DNA of 64,000 nucleotides from Turritopsis dohrnii (Eukaryota; Cnidaria; Hydrozoa; Anthoathecata; Oceaniidae). Position 1 is the first letter of the stretch; the number at the start of each line of letters is the position of its first letter. A program made the position numbers and the translations under genes. The notes beneath the pieces are model-generated. The model was not told where the DNA came from, made no database searches, and saw only the letters and a program-made list of their open reading frames with translations. This document shows, one piece after another, positions 42,533 through 53,400 of this stretch. Location: the NCBI GenBank assembly GCA_027922465.2, contig BQMF02000296.1, forward strand, positions 248,001 through 312,000. The letters run 5' to 3'.

Positions 42533-45500
42533 CCGTGGTTTATTGGTTTGCGAACTGAGCGGTATGGATGGGTGCAGAACGAGCTGATGCCAAGCCACGG
42601 ATTTGAAAATCCGGGATATTGCTCTTGGATTGACAAATTGAATAACAATGTCAGTATTACTTCTTTAGAATGCATGCATGCTGTACAAGCACCAAAAGAG
42701 CTACCACCTTCTCCCACTGTTTTCTTCTATGAAAGACATCTTGAGAATCCAGAAAACATCGAAGAAAACTTAAAATGGCTGCTCGATTTCGAGTATGTGG
42801 GACCAAATGCTGAACTAGATTGCAAGGTACAATTTCAATATGTTCGTACAGAAAATGCTGAGAAGTACAAAGCAGATCAAAATGAATTAAATCAGATCTT
42901 GAAGAATTTATCCTACACTAAGTATTCACAATATCAATGTCGTTACAATAAAGGGAGAGCTCGTTACACTTACAAAAGAGAAAACGCGAAGAGCTTTGGC
43001 ATTGCTTATGTAGATGGCCTTCAAAAGTTTCAAGACAAAGTGGAAGCAGATCTTTTGCACGCAATTCAGATGAATTTTGAAAGAGCCGATAGTGATGAAA
43101 TACCTCAACATAAACTGGATAACATACAACATGAAGTTAACATTTATGACAAAGCCTCCGTGTTCGTTGGAAGGAAGCAGTTGCTAGAATCTGGGTTAGC
43201 TTATTGCAGTAACAAATCGTCTGAAAGTGACCATAACGTTATGATCATTCATGGAGAGCCCGGTTGCGGAAAATCTGGATTGCTGTCTGCTATTTCACAA
43301 GTGCGCTTGATAGAAATACCAAAGAATGGAGATTTCTTATTTACACACGTCGTAGATTCTTGTCCTGGATCCAATAAACTGGAAAAAATGCTTCGTCGAC
43401 TTCAACTTAATTTACGGTATTATCGTAAAGAACTTGGTGAGGTTGATCTGCCATTAGAATGTTCAGCTTCAGCCTATGAGTTGAAGGTTCTAGAAGAGAC
43501 TGCAAATAAGTATCCGAATAAGCAGTTTGTAGTGATCGTGGACGCAGTTAATCAGATGCACGAGTCTTTACAAGCTTGGACAATGTGGTGGTTGCCACGG
43601 CAATCATGCCCAAAAAACGTTCGGTTTGTGATTACCACCTTAAACAAGGAAAACGGAACATTTGAGAATGCCTGCAAAGTATCACATAATGCTGTCTATA
43701 TTCCAGTACAAGAAATGTGCGATGAAGACCTTAAGGAGATGATTACCGCAATATTTGGCAGATTTAATAAGAAGTTGACCGTTACAGATGATCGAATACT
43801 AGGTAACCAGATGGAAGTTCTCATATCAAAGAATAAATCACCATTGTACATCACAGCAGCATGCGAGGCGTTACGAAAATTTGGTATTTTCGAGAAAGTT
43901 TCTGGATATATGCAAAAACTCCCACCAAATGTACAAGATTTGTTCTCATTTTTGCTTGATGAATGGAGTGAAGAATATGGAAAAGAAATTGTTGAAGATA
44001 TCGCTGGATTCTTTTATGTTTCAAGAGAAGGTTTGCTAGAAAATGAAATCGATGATCTATTGCGATTCAAAGAAAATGCATTAAAAGGTCCCGATGGACT
44101 CCTTTATCAGTCATCGTTCAGTCGATTGTATGATTCTCTCAGCAGCTTTTTATCATCTGGTGGTGGTGGATATTTGCGCTTTTTTCATGATCAACTCAAA
44201 TACACTGTAAAGAAAAAGTACATGGATACAGAGGGAGCTGAACGACTATTCCACGAGTGGTTGTTTAAATTTTACTATGATATGATAGAAGAGCAGATCC
44301 AGTTGAAACCTAACAAGGAGCCATGTGCTTACTATGAGCATGCACTGCAACAGATTGTCTATCATCAATTGCAATCAGTTCCACCAAAAGAATTGTTGTC
44401 TGCTCTCCACCTTACTCTTCGTAATTTATATTTTGTGAGAGAGCGCATCACAAACAATCAAACACACGATTTAAATCAAGAATATATGGATGCTATTGAA
44501 AAGAGCAATAGCGACGAGGAGATTATGGCATTGCAAGAGTGGGCTCGGTTTGCCCAGGTATACGCATCTGCAATAAATGAGTTTCCTGATTTTTGTTACA
44601 ATATGGCAATCAACCAAAGTGCAACTTCTAAAGTTAGAGGAGATGCAGAGCACTTACCAGCACCAGATTGGAGAACTGGCTTTCCATTCATATGGACAAA
44701 TAATCCAAATGAAATAGATCCGGTGGTTGCAAAGTATTCGTGTGGAACCGAATACTTTTCAGAATACAATCAAGATATAGTGAGAGGCATTGCGAGTACG
44801 CCGGGGGGTGATATATGCTGCGCTGTTACTGCCATGAAAGTAGTGATATTTGATCAGAGTAGCGGTGAAGTTTTACAGGAGATGAAAGTTAATGGCTGCT
44901 CCTTAGCATTATCTCCATGTTTTAAAAGTGCGTGGATCGGAGAGAGGAAAGGTTATGTTTCTCTCTGGGATGTTAACACAGGAACGATGATTTCAAAGAC
45001 AAAAGATCATTTAGATGGTTGCGTTGTATGGCTTGAACTAACCGATGATTGGTTGTTATGTGGAACTGGTTCTACAAGAGAAGCAATATTCTCGAATGAA
45101 CTTTCGCAAATAGCCTTGTTGAATGTTGAAGAGAAATGCTTTCAAAAGAAATGGAGTACAGAATCACCGGGGTGTTGCTTTTGCTATCATAAAAATACGA
45201 AGTTGATTTTCTCTGGCCATAAAGGGTTCATAAAAGCTTGGAATTTGGAAGGAGATCTTCAATTTAATCTCGTGGGCGCTGGTGAGTGTGTTTACAGTCT
45301 ATGCCCGCATCCAACTAAGGATAAACATTTGTCGGGATCAAGAGATTCAAACATCAGGCAATGGTCAATTACAAATCGAGAGCTAATGCATTCATTTTTC
45401 GATCCATATCTATTTTGGTGGCAATTTGGTGGAAATTGGTGTGTACAATATGATGCTCAAGGGTTCTGCATTCTATCTACTGACCATTCTACTCCTAGTT

Positions 45501-47777
45501 TGAGAGTATACACTTTGAAAGGAATCCTTCAAGATGAATTCAAAGGTCATAATGCACGTATTACATCAATTTCGCTCGTACCAGGTACAAATTTCTTTTG
45601 TATTGTATTATCGTCTGGAAGACATTATGAAAAATGCTCGCTTTCACAAACATTTTTTTTTGTAGGTTGTGACCTGGCTTTAACTGCTGACAGAGATGGA
45701 AATTTGATTTTATGGAATTTGCCACCACTGGACGAAGGAAAAGTCAAGGATTATTCGGAAAGTGTAAGTCATGTTTACAACTACTAAAACATGCTTGAAT
45801 AGGTAAAATGATATGAATTAATGTTTATTTATTTTACAGTTTCATTTGTGCGAGTTTCTGCCAAATGGTGACGAATACATAACGTTGTCAAAGGATTTTG
45901 TTCGTGTATGGGAAACAAGTACACATACGCTGGTGAGATTTGCTAAACTCCTGAATGAAAAAGACTCGTGGTGTCTTGCAGCTGTTCACCCATCAGGGGA
46001 GTACTTTGCCTTAGGAACAATAATGGATATCTGTTGGTACAAGATGTCTGATTTGGTCATGTCCCATTCCTTTACAGGTATCTTTTATGTTCACTTAACA
46101 TACTTCACATAAGCATTTCTCCTTTTTTATTGTTGTTATTATTATTATTCGGTAAAGTGAATAAATGAATATCAAAGGTTTCGCAGGTGTTTCCATCTTG
46201 GCATTGTTGGTTTCACTTTCACACCATCTCTAACAATTCTTTCTGCTCCGTTATCTCACGACATCGATTACTTATAATTACAGAAAAGGCTATTGTGCAC
46301 TATTTTGTTTTTGAATATTATCTGCCATATAAGTGAATAAAAGAAGATGCACTCAGCAAAACATAAATGACGTTTGTTTGCGCAGCTTTATACTTACTTG
46401 GTAGAACCTTTTCCTATAGCACTTGGCGCATCGACAATAAGTGATTCTGTCGAATATGGAAATATCAAATGTTATATGGGAAAGATGCAGTTTTCGCCAG
46501 ATGGCTCAAAGCTTGTGGTTTTGGTTAGGAGAAACATAGAAAGAGAAAAAAGTCATGCGATAGTTTTCGATGTTACTGATATCATGGAGCCTAGGCAACA
46601 TCTCGTTTACCGGTAAGAACAGTAAGTACGAAGAGGATAGATAAATATGATTATGTTGCCAGAAAAGTGAATGGAAGGACAAAATACTATGAAGGATAAT
46701 TGCAACGACAGAAGTCAGTTACCTTTAGATGCCAATATTGCAATGTATCCCACTACTTCTTGTTGCATGTAAATGTACGTAAGATCCACAGGAGCCATTC
46801 ACGGACACACTGGCATTCATTCAATTGAGAGGGATGCTAAGCATAACAATAGTTTACTTGCTCTCTTACATACTCACTGTTGCTTTGCCTACGCTTTCTC
46901 TGTGTTGTAAATATTTTTGTTCCAATAAAACCATTTGATTTATTTCTTCGAATTTTAGAAAACGCAAATGGTGTGCTTTCGACTGTGACATTCATTCAGA
47001 TAATATTCAAGCTGTGACGTGTGGCGGCGGTTTAGTTTTGGTTTGGAGTATTGTAACAGGAGAAACGTTTCATCACTTTGAAGATAATGGATATTGGCAC
47101 GTTCGGTTCCTTTCGCGAACGCAAAAAATTTTATACGATGGTAATATTCTTTTGAAATTCTTCTTACACAATTTACAAACTCTTGAATTGAATTGAATTG
47201 AATTGAATTGTTCAGGTTTTTCTCATTGCATTCTCGTTGCATTCCTAAGAAGAAACATTTCCTTTGCTCAGCAAAACAATTGCTGATCCGAATATCTCTT
47301 TCTCAATGTGTGATGTGATGGATTTACTGACATCTGTTCCATGTATTGAAAATTTAGTATGTTAAACACAGGGTATAGCTTCTTCTTCAAGGAACACATA
47401 GACAAAATTCTCTATTAAGTAGTGAAATAAATTAATAAAACCAATTATTCTATTGAGATGGTGGTTCCACATTGATGATACGCGATTTGAATGAAGATGA
47501 TACCATCATTACCTTATCTGGTCATGGAGGCGAGGAGTTAACTCGATATAAAACTTGTCTGTATGAGGACGAATCGTTGGTAGTGTCAGCTGGACAGGAT
47601 GGGACCATTCGTGTGTTTGATGCGATCACTGGAAAATGTCTCTATGGATTTTTTCAATCCCAAGCACAAGATTACACGTCACTTGCCATTCATCCGTCAA
47701 AAAAATTGATTCTTGCAGCCAACAGGAATGGAATTATCTATGCTTTGAAACCAGAACAATACTGCACAGAAAACTGA
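42533..47777 (+). CDS. NACHT ATPase with WD40 propeller (N-terminus not found)
   Basis: STAND-type protein of the TEP1/NWD1/NPHP3-like class. Exons: 42533-45763, 45840-46077, 46405-46612, 46959-47140, 47458-47777, together about 1,392 codons, with consistent phases. The first listed exon opens mid-domain with PWFIGLRTERYGWV, the motif closing the DUF4062/TIR-like module of this family. At least one 5' exon is therefore missing from my annotation or from the window. Walker A is HGEPGCGKSGLL (about 43250-43285), Walker B FVVIVDAVNQM, then VRFVITTLN and a winged-helix-like region. From about 44720 onward there are WD40-type repeats (GYVSLWDVNTG, GFIKAWNLEG, SNIRQWSITN, GNLILWNLP, DFVRVWETS, GTIRVFDAIT). 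The class senses ligands and oligomerises through NACHT. The exon-3 acceptor is uncertain: CAG at 46385 looks stronger, but only the one at 46404 keeps frame. Confidence 0.8.
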
Positions 47778-48483
47778 GCTCTTTTATCTGTTAATGATAA
47801 TGTTGCTTTTTTTAGCTTATGAATTGTATATCTCCAGCAAAAAATCCTGTGTTCCTTTTTTTCAATTCTGATGCATTTTTTAACAATAACCCCAAAATAA
47901 GGTAGTTATGTGTTTACAAAATACACTGTATTTGAAAGTTGAAAGTTGAAACGGCAATTTATATATTGATCGTCTTTGTTTCTCATCGGATTCACCTAAA
48001 CAACTTAAAATAAATGTCTTTCCTCCATTAATAAAGTGGAAATTCATTACGGATAAGCAGCCGTTAACGGACGCAAGTCACCGGCACAAGCTTCAATGGG
48101 TCTTTATTGGAGAGCATTCAATATTACAGAATATCTTTTCCCGAATTTCTGTTTGAAGTTTGTATGTATTATGGGCTTAAGGTTTAAAGCACTAAAGGAA
48201 TGGGTGTGAATAATTAATATCCCGGATGAAAAGGGGTTTCAATTTCGAAAATGATGTTTCCAAAGACGAGAAAACATATCATCATGAAATGGTGAACGCA
48301 AAAGTACGTACAATTTCATATGGAGCTCATTAAGCTGAAAGCTTTGTCATTAGCTATTGATTGACGAACTGTTTCTTGAAAATTTTGATTCATATTAATC
48401 TGATTACGTAGTTTTGATGGTGCATTACAGAATTTTCAAAAACATATAATCAGTATCTGATGCAAATTTTTGAGTGCAATATA

Positions 48484-48563
48484 AAGCCTGGTTCAGACCT
48501 GACGATTACGACGATTACACTAGTCGTCGTAATCGTCGTTATCGCCAGATCTGAACCAGGCTT
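48484..48563. mobile_element. Tiny hairpin MITE, 80 bp, TA-flanked
   Basis: Starts AAGCCTGGTTCAGA and ends TCTGAACCAGGCTT. Arms continue through ACGATTACGACGATTAC and GTCGTAATCGTCGT, so nearly the whole element pairs with itself. TA at 48482-48483 and 48564-48565. Confidence 0.75.
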
Positions 48564-48864
48564 TAGAGGGACTTTGAACTGTGATCTCACCTTATAGTCA
48601 AAATTACCACAAGGGAATGAATATGGATGTGCAAGCTCTTCACAGTATTCATCATCTAAAATCTCTATTGGCTAAATATTCAGAAGGTGCCAAATTGATT
48701 ATTTCATTGTCAATATTTTCAGTACTGTACCGTAGATGCATACTTAGAGGATCTTCAATTGTTTTTAAATCATCCATTTCATATATCTTATTACTCACTA
48801 CTTGATTAGAACCTACAGAATTATTGTTAGTTTGAAGATCGAGAAAAAAATTTGTTAGCAGTTT

Positions 48865-48993
48865 TCTTCTGAGATTATCTCCACGAGAGAGCCAATCATT
48901 TGTTTACTTCGTTTGAGCGCTTTGTTAGTAATAAACATTTGTTCGTTCCCAGACCATTTTTGCATCAGAATAATGCAACCCTCATGGCTCTAC
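48865..48993 (-). repeat. Dispersed repeat, copy 2
   Basis: Inverse match of 8812-8965, with shared blocks GATTATCTCCACGAGAG, TTTGAGCGC(A/T)TTGTTAGTAA and CCCAGACCATTT. Confidence 0.55.
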
Positions 48994-50425
48994 ATATAAA
49001 AGTTTATTATCTTTAAAGAGAAATGGGCTCGCCAGAATTATCCAGTAGAGGGTCTGTTACAAAAGTACTTTTTATGTCGAATGGACAAATCGATACTTCA
49101 GGGCTATATATAAAATAGCATAGATAACACCAGGAGAAAAACCATCTTTCGAATGGTATAGAGAATATTTACTTCGGATTCAAAAATGATTTGCTCATCA
49201 AGCAGTTGAGAACCCTAACCCTAACTTGCAAAGCAACCATTTGAAAATCTAGCTTCTATGATGTTTTTGAAGCTGTCAAGGCAACGCAAACTAATGTTAA
49301 AATTTGTATATTTTTATTAAACAAGTTCTATGTTCAGGTTTTTGGGGGGCTGTTAAAATCCATCTCAGTTGTTGAACATGATTCGTATAGGATATTCTGA
49401 ATTTGTGGAAAATTACTGCGAAAGAGTGTACCTTAATAGAAATATACACACTATTTCAATAAGATTGCTCTTCATCGCAGTGACTTTTTGACAATTTCGC
49501 CAACAAGGAAATAACGACTATCTGTTTTGACCATAAAGAAATTTCATCTTACAAAAGTTCAACATATACAAAAATACGATAGAAATAAAACGAATAATAA
49601 ACAAACTGCAAAATAAATAAAATAATTGCAAGCGTGGACAAGTAAATCCAACACTTCATCTAACATCCATATCATTCCAAAAGATATGTTAAGTTCGTGT
49701 CGTCCTATCGGATGCTGTTGAACGACAGGAAATGTCAGATGTCTTGCTGAATGAAGTTCTCATTATCTTAAAAGGCATCCGACACTGACGTGACATTGGA
49801 TCAGACGTCGTTGGGAAACGCCAAACGAACCAGTGCATGAACATCGACTCTTATAACTTTATGGATTTAGACTTCTATGGCATGGTTTACACCGCGTTTA
49901 TTTTGTAGATCTTTTGGAAAGTCAAAGAATTACGAAAAAAATTTATGAATTTTACAACCATGAGCCATTCATTAAAAATTCTAAAATACTATCGGATTTG
50001 TTAGTCAAAACACCGAATAGAGCAAACGAGATACTATTTTTCGTCAAAACCGTACCAATAACACCGAAAAGAGCAAATGAGATACTATTTTCATGATTCA
50101 GCATTTTCCCTTCCCCTGTTTATGTGGAAAACCTTTTTTCGTGACTAACTGCTTCTACATCCGTGAGATCTTGAAAATAACTTCAATGCACGAAAATAAA
50201 TCTCCGCGAAACTAACTGAGCTCGTGCATCTTTCAAAGTTTGTTTTAAAATATATTTTCCTGGTTTTCATGGTATTGAATTATGTGGAGAATGTTAGTCG
50301 AATAATATTGATTATTACAACTCGAGAAAAATAATGAAAACACAAGTGTCTGGGAGTACGCTGTTTAAACCTCGTGTATTAAACATCACGCCTTCACGCC
50401 TGAAACATCTCACGCCCACTTTGAC

Positions 50426-53400
50426 CTACATGCTTGACAGGAGTTGTTCTTGATAGATACTTTTTACTTGGGCGTATCGTTCCACCATTTCTTTATGAAC
50501 TTTCTTTAAAACTTCAACACCTCCGGCAGTATGTTCATATACGTCTTTTAAAGGGGCAAGCATCTTTAATGTATCATCATTGATACCTTCTAAGTCTTCA
50601 CCTGTTATTTGACTATACACATCCCCCTCCTCATGTCTTTCATTTTGAGCATCTTTCGGGATGTCATCTATAACAGGTGTTTAATTCAGAGCACATCCCC
50701 ATCTTACCTTATCGGTAAAAAATCTGTCGGTAAAAATTGACGAATTTTTGTCTTGGTGATGAATATTTATTACCGACGACTATATTTTGCCGACGAATGT
50801 TTTTACCGACGGAATTTTTTACCGATAAGGTATGCATAGAATCGTTTTACAAAAATTTAGCTCTGCAATCTACCTGAAACATGCTCTTCAACCCTTTCTT
50901 GTTCATGACCTGCGCCCTGCTCTTGCTCAGGATCAGGATCTAGATTTCAGAAGATTATGAAAAAAGTGGAATGTGTAAAATTTAACAGCAGAGAAAATAC
51001 TCACGAAAAGTCATTTGTGTAAACATCTCAATAGTATTCTGGATACGTTTCTTGGCAAAAGCGTTACCACGTTTACTCCTTAAAACACTTAACTCCTCCA
51101 TCAGCTGATGCGTTAGGAATCGATAATGTCTCATCTCTTCAAGTAAATTCTTCTTACGACCGTAAAATTCATTTTTATGAAGTTTGGTGACGAAGGTTAA
51201 TCGAGCACCAGTGAAATTAAAACTAGGTGGTCGAGCTGAGTGTGGGATATTTCCTAATGAAACAAAAAACATTCAAATGATTTAAAACTGGCAGTTTCAT
51301 GAAGTTACACGCTTTATGGTAAGATTAATGGAATGTGAAGAAATCCAGTAGCTTACTGACCGTCGAAAATTACTGTTCTTCCATATCGTGGCCTCACTTG
51401 CGCAATTACCTCAGTATCATCGCTATTCTTCTCAAAAAATGTTGTTTCGCCATAATCATTTTTTGTCCAATTGGGATTCAGATAAACCAGACATGTAAAT
51501 TCTTCTTCACCATAGTAACTTACATCGCCATGGATACGGGTGTGGTCGGAACTACGTACCAAATTGATGGAGACGTCATATGGGAACATCAAATTACTAC
51601 CAGATGCATGCGAGGCGACCTTTAAAAGTGAACATCAACTATCAACTCAAAACACAAACATCTGTAATCGCCTTTCTTTACTTTGTCTGGACAAGTTTCT
51701 TTCTGTCCTGTTTTACGAATACGATTGAATGCATATAAAGTAGTAGTAGGTTTGTCAGAGGGTTTCTTTGTTACAACTAGCTTGGACATACACCTAATAT
51801 TGATGGTAAGTATGATTTTACCTTCTTTACTATCTGCCAGTAAGGACTTTTTATATAAGACGGTATTTGAAATCCTGCAATCCATTGTACGTTGTCAGAA
51901 TCGCTATCAATGGAGTCATCATAATAATAAGAACCGTAGTTCAAGACGTAATAGCGCAACCGGTTTAACAGATCTTCTGGAAATAGATTGTCATATACGA
52001 AAACTTTTCGACCATCGGTTTTGGAAGTCCATTCAAACTTTTTGTACTTTTCTGGATCAGGAGGGACAAATGCGTCACCATTTGGCAACTTGTAATCTGG
52101 AAGAAACCACGAACTATCTTTTTCCATCCGTTCCTGTCATAAAGAGGAAATTTAGCAAATTTGCTGATTACATTAAAAAAAATTGTCCTTGATGCTTGAA
52201 ACATCCAATTTTGTTATCCAGAACTCCAGTTCTTTAATTTATTTCATTGGTACTGCTTGCTCAGAGAGTGACTAGAACTTCGAACTGAATCTCTGTCATG
52301 ATGACATCCCCTCACAATATCGGCTCATACCATTTCACCTATCACATTCAAGGCTCACAGCTCAAAGTGCTTGTACTATCAATCACTCAATACCACACAC
52401 TTTAAAGGGGCACTAAACTAAAAAAAATCACAATTTCATTTTTGTGCACTATTTGAAACAGCTTTAAAAATGCTGAAAGTCAGTTTTTGAATTTTCAAAA
52501 AATCATTTTTCGTTCCTGAGATATAAAGGTTTTTTTCGAAACATGATCTCCATAGCAACGTGACATCACAACGTTCAAGAAGATATTGCTGACATTATAA
52601 ATATGTGAATAACTCAGAATTTTTTAATATAGTGTTAGAACATTGCATGTAGAGTGGTAAATAACTGCAGTTGTGAAAATAGCAAAGAAATTTATTGCCA
52701 TTGTTACTACGGCTCCGTTCCAGGTCTCTATTATTTTTTTGCTGACAAAGCTATTATATCAGCATCCAACACTGTTACTATGGCGTATTTCGCTTTAATT
52801 TATCTCCAGTAAAAACTGTTCCATTTTCTAAAATTTCTTTTCCCTTACCTGAGCAGATCTCCATTTATAAGTTTGTCAGCAAAAATCAGAAGAGACCTGA
52901 AAACAAACCCAGGGTAACTATGGCAACAATTATTTTTAGTAATTCGATACCTATAGGTGTTTGCCACTACACATACAAAATTTCTAGCATTGTATCACTA
53001 ATATTTCTTCAGTTATTTACCTATTTGTATGTCAGCGATTTCTTTTTGAACATTGTTATGTCACATTGCCATAGAGATCAAGTTTTGAGCAAAAACTTTA
53101 ATTGACAATATCTTGGGATCGAAAAATGATTTTTTGAAAATTCAAGAACTGACTTTCATCATTTTTAAAATTCTTCTAAATGGTATAAAAAAATCAATTT
53201 TGATTTTTCGAGTTTAGTTCCCCTTTAACTATTATATAAAATTTAATACCCTTTTTATCACAGAGACTATTGTGATGTAAAAGGAATGCAATTAGGTTTT
53301 TTTGTTCACCCATACATTAATTTAAACTCTACTTTTGCCTAATTTATCTGAACCACAAGTGAAAGTATTAAAATACCTTTTGATATGCTAACCACAGCAG

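Larger units (their letters stand above)
47778..50425. other. Intergenic between two convergent genes
   Basis: 3' flanks of the NACHT gene (plus) and the oxygenase gene (minus). No gene recognised. It holds a perfect 80-bp hairpin (48484-48563), the second copy of a dispersed repeat (48865-48993), a hairpin-family copy (about 49425-49510), and two near-identical 33-base units around AGAGCAAA(C/T)GAGATACTATT (50018-50095). Confidence 0.5.

Noticed and set aside
51622..51785. Possible extra exon in the oxygenase gene (LVVTKKPSDKPTT.. on the minus strand)
   Set aside because: Direct joining of the exons at 51822-52133 and 51361-51619 keeps phase and reads smoothly (YWQIVKK then VASHASG, as in related oxygenases), so an extra exon would interrupt the fold.
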